Shown one piece after another: positions 1-5,352 of a stretch of 5,747 nt of DNA. This stretch comes from an uncultured Actinomycetes bacterium (GTDB taxonomy: Bacteria > Actinomycetota > Aquicultoria > CAJVYJ01): positions 1 through 5,747 of the forward strand of contig CAJVYJ010000131.1 of NCBI GenBank assembly GCA_913009475.1, written 5' to 3'. Under the pieces are notes generated by a model. That model saw only the letters and a program-made list of their open reading frames with translations. It searched no databases and was not told the origin of the DNA. How positions within the stretch are numbered: the first letter of the stretch is position 1; each line of letters opens with the position of its first letter. Made by a program: the position numbers and the translations under genes.

Positions 1-1
1 T

Positions 2-454
2 CTCGAAATCGCAGAGTTCGACGTCGGCCAGTATCTGATGCGGCAGGGTGATCCGGGAAAATCGCTGATGGTCTTGTGTGGCGGCGAAGTGGAAATCAGC
101 ACCCTTGATGATCAGGGGCGACACCGAATCATCGCCCGAACCAGTCAGTTGCAGGTACTGGGCGAAATGGCCCTGTTGACCGACCGGCCGCGGTCCGCCA
201 ATGCCATCGCGATCACGCCGGTTCGCACTCTGCTACTGCCGGCCGAACGGTTTCACGAATTAGCGGGCCGGTTTCCCGAAATTAGTGTGGTGCTCACATT
301 GCTGTTGGCCGAGCGTTTGGGTTTGCCCGACCGGGACGACGTTCTAACGGGCAAGACCCTCGAGCGTTACCGCATTTCCAGCCGGTTGGGTCGCGGCGGC
401 AATCGGGCTGACTATTTTTCTTATTTTGCTGGGAAAGCGTTACATTCTCACTAA
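2..454 (+). CDS. Cyclic-nucleotide-binding domain protein with start of a Ser/Thr kinase domain, partial at both ends
   Basis: The frame is open from the left edge, so the ATG at 38 is internal and the real start lies outside the window. Residues are numbered from the codon at base 2. The protein shows a cNMP-binding (CRP-type) fold: a GQYLMRQGDPG turn near residues 9-19, a GGEVEI strand, and the phosphate-binding cassette GEMALLTDRPRSA at 54-66, with the usual Glu (55) and Arg (64). After a helix and linker comes LERYRISSRLGRGG (120-133), which matches the start and glycine loop of a Ser/Thr kinase. A cNMP domain joined to a kinase is a known signalling architecture, and is expected to be cytoplasmic. 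Homology stops near base 403; the last 15 or so residues up to the stop at 454 look like out-of-frame reading of the next gene. The GC content is clearly higher than in the rest of the window (34 of the first 60 bases). The domain call is firm, the 3' end is not native. Confidence 0.75.
   Translation, partial: LEIAEFDVGQYLMRQGDPGKSLMVLCGGEVEISTLDDQGRHRIIARTSQLQVLGEMALLTDRPRSANAIAITPVRTLLLPAERFHELAGRFPEISVVLTLLLAERLGLPDRDDVLTGKTLERYRISSRLGRGGNRADYFSYFAGKALHSH
392..411. other. Junction between two unrelated gene fragments
   Basis: Kinase homology in one frame ends around base 403, and membrane-protein coding in another frame is already under way by about base 408. Neither gene keeps its missing half: the kinase has no catalytic core and the ligase has no N-terminus or start codon. 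Base composition drops from roughly 57% GC (bases 1-60) to roughly 37% (bases 421-480) across this point. No insertion-sequence end, tRNA, or long direct repeat is visible here. An assembly chimera in metagenomic data is the simplest explanation; a real deletion or recombination scar is the alternative. Confidence 0.6.
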
Positions 455-1595
455 CTGGAGATGGTTATTAGGGATATCAATACTATTTTTTACCATTGCT
501 TCTTTGATTTTAATTGGTACGGCTGCTTCCAAGAGCTCAGTTACTAATTTAGGCTCTCGGGCTGCTTCCATTACCAATATTAAAGACAGTAGTATAGACA
601 GCCGTTTACAGATTTATCGGAGCGCGGTCAGCGCTATTGTCAGTCGGCCGTTACTGGGGTATGGCCCCGGTTCGTTTCGTCTGGTTTTTCCTCGGTTTGA
701 AACCGCTGGATTCGCGATTACGAACGGCGAAAAATGGACTGTTGATGATGCTCATAACTATCTGTTGCAACTCGGGGCGACCAGCGGAATAATGACGATG
801 ATTCTATTTATTATTTTAACCGGCGCGAGTGCTTATGTTGGTTGGCGGATACTTAGCCAAACCGAAGACGATCTTACCCGGTTGTTCCGAACCGGCGCTT
901 TAGCCGGGATGCTTGCTTATTTTATCTTTATTATGTTTAGCGTCAACTCGCCGGGCAGCGCTTTTATTTGGTGGATATTCATCGCGATAATCATCAGTGC
1001 CAATGCTGAACCGGTAGTGGGTTCGATTTCTTTGCCTAAAATCGCCAAGTCGTTAATGAACACGGCTGTTGTTATCATTGGATTGGTCTTAATGGGAATG
1101 AGTCTGCGCCCCTTTTGGGCCGGCCGCGACTTTCAACAAGGTCTGAATCTTCTTAAAACGGGTCGCGGAGTCGCGGCGGACCCTTATTTTAAGAGCGCTC
1201 TTAAGCTTAACCCCTATGAAGATCTTTTTTATTGGGATTTGGGACAGGCTTATTTGCGAATTGATAAAAATCGTGGTGATAAAATCAACTGGGCGTTGGC
1301 GATAACCTATTTCAAAAAAGGAAAAGCTATGAATCCGTATCAAGTAGATAACTATGCTTTTTTGGGTGATGCTTACATATATGCCGCTCGCCGGTACAAT
1401 CCGCGTTATTATAACGACGCGGTTAAAAATTTTAATAAGGCCATAAAATTGCGGCCTTACTCCGCCCAAATGTATTATTTACTCGGTCTTTCGTATCAAG
1501 GCTTGGGCAATCGCCAACAGATGAATTACGCTCTTCGCCGAGCTAAAGAACTTGGCTTTAAATTTCCAAAGGGAAGTAATGGTTTGGTAAAATAA
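405..1595 (+). CDS. O-antigen ligase-like (Wzy_C) membrane protein with C-terminal TPR repeats, 5' truncated
   Basis: Proteins of this family transfer or polymerise lipid-linked glycans on the outer face of the cytoplasmic membrane. Residues are numbered from the TTG at 426, which I do not think is a real start: the frame is open further upstream, and the sequence just before it (LTIFLI) continues a membrane helix. Visible family marks are an R60-x-Q62 loop, SRPLLGYGPGSF at 73-84, and DAHN at 108-111, the usual Wzy_C loop. Membrane helices lie near 12-33, 122-141, 157-173, 177-193 and 208-226. Residues about 236-376 form TPR-like helices, for example around 252-263, 291-304, 328-344 and 348-375. 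The missing N-terminal part should hold the first several membrane helices. It is convergent with the cytochrome operon and probably functionally unrelated to it; a role in cell-surface polysaccharide is inferred. The exact substrate cannot be told. Confidence 0.75.
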   Translation, partial: GLTIFLILLGKRYILTNWRWLLGISILFFTIASLILIGTAASKSSVTNLGSRAASITNIKDSSIDSRLQIYRSAVSAIVSRPLLGYGPGSFRLVFPRFETAGFAITNGEKWTVDDAHNYLLQLGATSGIMTMILFIILTGASAYVGWRILSQTEDDLTRLFRTGALAGMLAYFIFIMFSVNSPGSAFIWWIFIAIIISANAEPVVGSISLPKIAKSLMNTAVVIIGLVLMGMSLRPFWAGRDFQQGLNLLKTGRGVAADPYFKSALKLNPYEDLFYWDLGQAYLRIDKNRGDKINWALAITYFKKGKAMNPYQVDNYAFLGDAYIYAARRYNPRYYNDAVKNFNKAIKLRPYSAQMYYLLGLSYQGLGNRQQMNYALRRAKELGFKFPKGSNGLVK

Positions 1596-1603
1596 TTACT
1601 CCC
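1571..1603. terminator. Possible bidirectional terminator hairpin over two abutting stop codons
   Basis: GGGAAGTAAT (1571-1580) pairs with ATTACTCCC (1595-1603), giving nine base pairs with one bulged A and a 14-base loop. The hairpin covers the end of the ligase gene and the stop of the convergent cytochrome gene. On the plus strand a run of six T follows only after 13 more bases (1617-1622), and on the minus strand the downstream sequence is only mildly T-rich, so this is not a textbook intrinsic terminator. It is the only candidate in the zero-length gap between the two convergent genes. Confidence 0.35.
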
Positions 1604-2471
1604 AGTTTCTTAGTAGTTTTTTCATATGACGGGTTTTATGGCAGCTTTTGCAGTCGGGTAAAGGATGGCAGCTGCTACAGCCTTTGCGGAACAGGTCAGT
1701 TCTACCAAAATCCGATAATTGGTTTTTTTGATAACCAATATCTTTCTTATGACAATAGTCGCAGTTGTCTGGGGCCGTAAGGCCGTTGTGGCAGGTGAGG
1801 CATTGGCTCATTAATCTCATCTTCGGCCTGGTCGAAAGCGCGTGGCCGGTTTTGGCATGACAATTAACGCAAGAATAGTTATTATCCGCTATCCGCTTAT
1901 GACTGATTTTGACGCCGTTTAGTGACAAGTCGGCGATTTTTTGGTGGCAGCGCTTGCAGTTATTATTGCTGATAGGATCGGAAATTATCGGCGTAGTGCG
2001 GGCAAAGTATATTCTATCTAAACTGATATCTCTAAATATAGCAGCTTTGGCGGTGAAATAACCAAAAACGCCCGCTTGTTGGTGACAGTTCAGGCAGCCA
2101 ACGTTCTTATGGCGCGATTTTTTCCAGCTAGTGACGTATGGCTTCATCTTGTGGCAAGCGGCACAAAATGATGGTTGTGACGTCTGATTGAGGCCGAAGG
2201 CAATTATTAAAGTGAAGACTATAGCCAGAATTATATAAAGTGTAATGTAACTCCTAGTTTTTTTGGTTAGGTCGATCGAAGCTACCGGCCAACCCGGTAT
2301 TTTCGCGGGTACGCCTCGCTGACGCTTATTGATGATTAAACGTATCGCGACGGCTAAGATAAATATCGCTATCAGTAAACTTGCCGCTGCCAGGAGCAGC
2401 TCTTTAGGATGTGCCGCTGGTGCCGCCAAGTCTTTTTTTACCATATCAAATAGGAGTTTTAAGATTTTCAT
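1596..2471 (-). CDS. NapC/NrfH-like membrane-anchored octahaem cytochrome c
   Basis: A 291-residue protein with eight CxxCH haem-binding motifs starting at residues 103, 126, 172, 201, 224, 237, 265 and 274. Two membrane helices precede them (about 25-47 and 74-95) with a basic loop between, so the haem domain is expected outside the cytoplasmic membrane. The first four haems form a NapC/NrfH-type module: CAACHKM, where M109 sits as the axial Met does in NrfH, then SRH (119-121) before the second haem, and a conserved His (191) before the fourth. Such modules take electrons from membrane quinol. Haems 5-8 are an added C-terminal extension with two pairs, spaced 13 and 9 residues Cys to Cys. 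The ATG follows the upstream cytochrome stop by 7 bases, so co-translation in one operon is likely; there is no strong ribosome site, only an AAGGG-containing stretch inside the upstream gene's end. The terminal electron acceptor is unknown. Confidence 0.88.
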   Translation of the reverse strand: MKILKLLFDMVKKDLAAPAAHPKELLLAAASLLIAIFILAVAIRLIINKRQRGVPAKIPGWPVASIDLTKKTRSYITLYIILAIVFTLIIAFGLNQTSQPSFCAACHKMKPYVTSWKKSRHKNVGCLNCHQQAGVFGYFTAKAAIFRDISLDRIYFARTTPIISDPISNNNCKRCHQKIADLSLNGVKISHKRIADNNYSCVNCHAKTGHALSTRPKMRLMSQCLTCHNGLTAPDNCDYCHKKDIGYQKNQLSDFGRTDLFRKGCSSCHPLPDCKSCHKTRHMKKLLRNWE

Positions 2472-2478
2472 ATCTTTT

Positions 2479-3405
2479 TCACTTGCCCTTTACTTTATGG
2501 GCGGCGTGAAGTTTATGGCAGTTAATGCAATCACTTTCAACATGGCATCGGGCGCAAGTCTTTATCGGATTATTATCCTGATTGTGATAATATGGTCTCG
2601 GGTGGGGCATATCTACTTTATGACAATCCCGACAGAATTTTTTTAAGTGGCAGGTTGTACAAGCACTCTGATTTTGCAGAGCTACTTTGCCGTGTTTATC
2701 CGGCCAATTTTGGCTGTGAGGCAGCTTGATTTGATGGCATTTGGCGCAAAAATCTTGCCGGTGGCAAGCGCCGCAAGTTTTAGAGTCGACTATACCGTGG
2801 CGTTTTAGCCAGCGGGTTGTATGCGCCAGCCGTCCCATAGTCTCCGGATTATCCAGTCCGCGCTTTTCCATACTTCGACTCTTATGGCAAAGTCCGCAAG
2901 CGGTGTCCGCTCCGCCGCTTTTGTGACAAGTAAAACATTTGTCCATTGACGGCGTACCTATTAACGATTTAGTTATCCGTAATTTATGGCCGGTGTCTGC
3001 GTGGCACTCGGCGCAAAGCCAACCGGCGGCGATTATTTCGCGGTGCTTGACGCGCAGGTTATTAGTAGTGGTAATATCATATAAAAGATTATCGTGGCAG
3101 TTCAGGCAGATATCATTGCTTACTCGTGCCGGCGCCGATGTTTTAGCCCCGGTCACGGCGACTAAAAAATTACGGCCGGCTTTTAAGATAAGCATTGTTT
3201 TACCGCCGAGACCGGGTTCGCTATGGCAGGCCAAACAGCCTAATCGTGAATGGGATGAATTTTTCGCGGTCTTATACTCTTGCCTGACAGCGTGGCAGGA
3301 GCCGCAAAGCGGCGTGTACTTGGCTGAAACCGGCAACATAACGGCGACAATTAAATAGATTAGGGCGATAGTTAGCAAAAAGTACAGTAGATAGCGTGTT
3401 TTCAT
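2479..3405 (-). CDS. Membrane-anchored dodecahaem cytochrome c with NapC/NrfH-like N-terminus
   Basis: A 308-residue protein with twelve CxxCH motifs starting at residues 34, 57, 100, 131, 157, 170, 211, 220, 249, 258, 284 and 293. A single N-terminal hydrophobic segment (about 5-26) acts as signal anchor, placing the haems outside the membrane. Haems 1-4 align with the NapC/NrfH module of its neighbours: SSH (50-52) before haem 2, and H121 before haem 4. However, the first motif is CGSCHAV, so the Met ligand seen in the other two proteins is absent. Haems 5-6 have the same 13-residue spacing as in the octahaem neighbour, which supports paralogy. Haems 7-12 are three pairs with 9-residue Cys spacing. 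It is the first gene of the leftward operon, with a likely promoter immediately upstream. Its role is inferred as an electron relay working with the octahaem protein, perhaps a longer wire or a partner that does not itself oxidise quinol. Confidence 0.88.
   Translation of the reverse strand: MKTRYLLYFLLTIALIYLIVAVMLPVSAKYTPLCGSCHAVRQEYKTAKNSSHSRLGCLACHSEPGLGGKTMLILKAGRNFLVAVTGAKTSAPARVSNDICLNCHDNLLYDITTTNNLRVKHREIIAAGWLCAECHADTGHKLRITKSLIGTPSMDKCFTCHKSGGADTACGLCHKSRSMEKRGLDNPETMGRLAHTTRWLKRHGIVDSKTCGACHRQDFCAKCHQIKLPHSQNWPDKHGKVALQNQSACTTCHLKKFCRDCHKVDMPHPRPYYHNQDNNPIKTCARCHVESDCINCHKLHAAHKVKGK
2515..2775 (-). repeat. Three tandem paired-haem repeats in the dodecahaem cytochrome
   Basis: Residues 211-297 contain three pairs of CxxCH motifs, with pair starts at 211, 249 and 284 (steps of 38 and 35 residues). 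Inside each pair the two Cys starts are 9 residues apart. The first two copies are preceded by HGxV (203-206 and 238-241), have Phe before the second motif, and are followed by LPH or MPH (228-230, 266-268). The third copy is degenerate, lacking the HGxV and MPH elements. The conserved histidines outside the CxxCH motifs are likely distal haem ligands, which is an inference. Confidence 0.75.
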
Positions 3406-3413
3406 GGCCTATT

Positions 3414-3425
3414 ATTATAACAAAA
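3414..3425 (-). promoter_or_regulatory. Extended -10 promoter for the leftward cytochrome operon
   Basis: Read on the minus strand, bases 3425 to 3414 give TTTTGTTATAAT: a perfect TATAAT preceded by TG and one base, the extended -10 form. No good -35 box lies 16-18 bases upstream, which an extended -10 can tolerate. The box ends only 8 bases before the start codon at 3405, so transcription would begin within about 1-3 bases of the ATG. No ribosome-binding site is seen between them, which fits a leaderless message. Confidence 0.5.
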
Positions 3426-3547
3426 ACACTTATAGTTTAATAGTCGCTAGTTCTTGGCTGGAAACATCTTTGCCTGCGGAATTGTGTTTTTGCCTTTAGG
3501 TCTTAAAACTGATAAAATCATGGTGATAACCTTATGTTTAATTTAAT

Positions 3548-3576
3548 TTGCAACTATTATTTTATACGCGTATATT
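3548..3576 (+). promoter_or_regulatory. Likely sigma70-type promoter for the rightward cytochrome operon
   Basis: TTGCAA (3548-3553) and TATATT (3571-3576) are separated by 17 bases, a standard spacing; the -35 matches TTGACA at four of six positions and the -10 matches TATAAT at five of six. Transcription would start near base 3583, leaving a leader of about 29 bases before the ATG at 3612. The -10 box overlaps a perfect 12-base palindrome that could serve as an operator. Confidence 0.45.
3563..3574. promoter_or_regulatory. Perfect palindrome TATACGCGTATA, possible operator
   Basis: A 12-base perfect inverted repeat lies in the divergent intergenic region and overlaps the predicted -10 box of the rightward promoter. 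A dimeric repressor bound here would block that promoter. No regulator gene is visible in the window, so the binding protein is unknown, and a chance palindrome cannot be excluded. The rest of the 206-base gap (3406-3611) holds the two promoters and no gene that I can see. Confidence 0.35.
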
Positions 3577-3598
3577 CAGGCGATCCCGCACCCGGATT

Positions 3599-3604
3599 GG
3601 TGAT
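3599..3604 (+). promoter_or_regulatory. Ribosome-binding site GGTGAT of the hexadecahaem cytochrome gene
   Basis: GGTGAT matches the 3' part of the consensus GGAGGTGATC complementary to the 16S rRNA tail, and leaves 7 bases to the ATG at 3612. It supports 3612 as the start. Confidence 0.55.
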
Positions 3605-3611
3605 TTAATCT

Positions 3612-5294
3612 ATGCGCGGTCTATTAAAATTAATTATCGATTGGTTCGTCAATTATAGGTCGCTTTGGTCCGCTCCTCGGCAAAATGCTATTCAACTCTT
3701 GCTCACTACGCTAATTATAGCGGTAATTGCCGGCATAATTTTCATTTTATATATTCGTGTACGTCTATTCTTCCGTCCGGATACCTCCGGACAGCTTGAT
3801 CGCTTTGAACAAAAAGCTACGCTTAAAGTTTCTAATAAAAATATATTGTTGGTGATACTATTATATATAGGCGTCTCTATTTTAGCAGTTGTATTTCTAA
3901 TCACTATCAGCTCATCCTTCTTATCGAGTCCTTCATTTTGCGGCAAGGCCTGCCATAGCATGAACCCTGATTACCAGAGTTGGAAACGCTCGGCTCATGC
4001 GGCGGTACCTTGCGCGGCTTGCCATAGCTCTAAGGGGTTTATGGGTGCGCTGCCGTTTTTGCCGGGTCAAAGTCTGTTTAAAGATGTTTTAAAAACAGTA
4101 TCAGGAAAATATAGCGTACCGATAAATAAATATAGTGAGTATGGACAAAAGCACATGGTTAATTCTGTTTGCCTTAGATGTCACTCTCCCGGTAATCGGG
4201 TATTTACGGCGCGTCAGGGTTTAAATATTACCAGCAAGGTACATTTAAAGCATCTGGCGGCCGGCTTAAAGTGCGTTACCTGCCACAACCGTGTAGCTCA
4301 TTCTGATGCGGGAAAATATGACCCGATTCCCTCGGAGCAAAAAGGTTTTGTTTATATTGATTACTTAAAGATGAAAGAAGGCTGTTGGCGCTGCCATAAA
4401 AAGAACGGGGTTTTCCAAACAACATCGGGTAAAAAAGTAAAGGGCCCTTATCGGGCGCCTAACGGCGCTCAGGCGCCGACAGTCTGTAAAACCTGTCATA
4501 ATCCTGATTGGAATCACAAGCCGGCTATGCACAAACCCAATAAGAAGGGGCTGCCCTGGAGCCGCGGTTTGACTCACGGTCCGGTTGCCCGTAAAAATTT
4601 TCAGGCCTGTTTAGGTTGTCATGACAGAAATACTTGGTGCTCTACTAAATGCCATAAAGGTATAACCATGCCGCATGTATCCAATTGGAAAAAGATCCAT
4701 CCCGTTTGGGCTAAAGCCAATCGGCAACTCTGTAACATGTGTCATAAGGCCGACCCGACTTTAAACTTTTGCGGTCAGCGCTGCCATCACGATTCTTTTC
4801 GTAAAGAATTTAAATTACCCTCCAACGTTCCCTGGCGGATAGGCAAAAAACAGCATGGTGTGGTCGTCAAGGCAACTCAAGGCAAGCCGTGCTTTCGTTG
4901 CCACGACCAAAAAACTTGGTGTTCAACCAAATGCCATGGCGGTATTACCATGCCGCATAAATTGCCGCAGTGGCTCGGTATTCATTACAAAAAAGATAGG
5001 CATCTTTGTGTTAAGTGCCATAATAAAAGCGGTCTAAATAGGAATTTCTGTTTTAGTTGTCATCATAAGAAGTTTGGCGGTCCTCAATTCCCTAAATCCT
5101 TCATGAGGTTCGCTAAAAGTAAATTTGGTATTGATAAACCCAGTAATAAAAAAGGCGGCTCAGCCAAACCTTGTGAAAAGTGTCATGGTGTTGAGCTTAA
5201 ACTATGTAAAGGTTGCCACCCTCGCGGCAGCAAATATCGATATTTGGGGGTTCAGGACGATATTCCTGAAAGTGAGCAGCATTCATTGCCATAG
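3612..5294 (+). CDS. NapC/NrfH-like membrane-anchored hexadecahaem cytochrome c with tandem haem repeats
   Basis: A 560-residue protein with sixteen haem-binding motifs: twelve CxxCH (starting at 134, 187, 221, 258, 292, 333, 374, 427, 466, 480, 521, 532) and four with three intervening residues, CxxxCH (110, 343, 387, 437). Two membrane helices (about 28-48 and 78-99) precede the haems, so they lie outside the membrane. The first four form a NapC/NrfH-like quinol-oxidising module: CGKACHSM, with M117 where NrfH has its axial Met, SAH (127-129) before haem 2, and H214 before haem 4. Haems 5-6 form a linker; haems 7-16 lie in repeats with a 94-residue period. Length is about three times that of ordinary NapC or NrfH. 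It is the first gene of the rightward operon, with the propeller gene 58 bases downstream. The role is inferred: moving electrons from quinol through a long haem chain to an extracytoplasmic acceptor. It has no visible catalytic domain. Confidence 0.9.
   Translation: MRGLLKLIIDWFVNYRSLWSAPRQNAIQLLLTTLIIAVIAGIIFILYIRVRLFFRPDTSGQLDRFEQKATLKVSNKNILLVILLYIGVSILAVVFLITISSSFLSSPSFCGKACHSMNPDYQSWKRSAHAAVPCAACHSSKGFMGALPFLPGQSLFKDVLKTVSGKYSVPINKYSEYGQKHMVNSVCLRCHSPGNRVFTARQGLNITSKVHLKHLAAGLKCVTCHNRVAHSDAGKYDPIPSEQKGFVYIDYLKMKEGCWRCHKKNGVFQTTSGKKVKGPYRAPNGAQAPTVCKTCHNPDWNHKPAMHKPNKKGLPWSRGLTHGPVARKNFQACLGCHDRNTWCSTKCHKGITMPHVSNWKKIHPVWAKANRQLCNMCHKADPTLNFCGQRCHHDSFRKEFKLPSNVPWRIGKKQHGVVVKATQGKPCFRCHDQKTWCSTKCHGGITMPHKLPQWLGIHYKKDRHLCVKCHNKSGLNRNFCFSCHHKKFGGPQFPKSFMRFAKSKFGIDKPSNKKGGSAKPCEKCHGVELKLCKGCHPRGSKYRYLGVQDDIPESEQHSLP
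4575..5219 (+). repeat. Tandem 94-residue haem repeat in the hexadecahaem cytochrome
   Basis: Equivalent cysteines fall at residues 333, 427 and 521, exactly 94 apart each time. Copies one and two each hold four haems and share HGxV before the first, TWCSTKCH at the second, ITMPH (351-355, 445-449), a later His before the third, and an NFC start of the fourth followed by CHH. The third copy ends after two haems. At DNA level 4632-4676 and 4914-4958 agree at 38 of 45 bases by eye, with four of the five changed codons synonymous, so the protein sequence has been held by selection after duplication. Confidence 0.8.
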
Positions 5295-5310
5295 AGTAAG
5301 ATATTATTAA

Positions 5311-5352
5311 AAGGAGAGTTAAATATTAATCTTAATGTAAACGGTTGTTTAA
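5311..5352 (+). promoter_or_regulatory. Distant ribosome-binding site with a possible bridging hairpin before the propeller gene
   Basis: AAGGAGAG (5311-5318) is the strongest Shine-Dalgarno sequence in the window but ends 34 bases before the ATG at 5353. TTAAA (5319-5323) and TTTAA (5348-5352) are inverted copies that could fold, with a G-U and an A-U pair inside, and bring the site next to the start codon. The stem is AU-rich and weak. In between, ATG at 5335 is followed at once by TAA. An in-frame TAA (5350-5352) directly precedes 5353, so no earlier start is possible for the propeller gene. Confidence 0.35.

Noticed and set aside
38..40. ATG as the start of the cyclic-nucleotide-binding protein
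   Set aside because: Codons before it (LEIAEFDVGQYL) belong to the same conserved domain, so the protein starts before the window.
426..428. TTG as the start codon of the ligase gene
   Set aside because: The frame stays open upstream with hydrophobic residues continuing a membrane helix, there is no ribosome site, and the family needs many more N-terminal helices. The gene is truncated rather than started here.
2..1595. A single frameshifted gene joining the kinase and ligase parts
   Set aside because: The two parts belong to unrelated families with different base composition; a one-base shift would not restore either protein.
1602..3305. Zinc-finger or iron-sulfur protein reading of the cysteine-rich minus-strand genes
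   Set aside because: The cysteines occur in repeated CxxCH units with membrane or signal segments in front, which is the c-type haem pattern.
2329..3358. Plus-strand open frames within the cytochrome operon
   Set aside because: They lie wholly or mostly opposite the well-supported haem proteins, have no recognisable domain, and their composition reflects the reverse complement of CxxCH codons.
3469..3495. TTTGCCT direct repeat (3469-3475 and 3489-3495), 20 bases apart
   Set aside because: The two-turn spacing is suggestive of a regulator site, but seven bases in an AT-rich gap can recur by chance and the flanks do not match.
4575..5219. CRISPR-like or mobile-element repeat
   Set aside because: The repeats are in-frame protein repeats of 94 codons with haem motifs, without spacers, inverted ends or target duplications.
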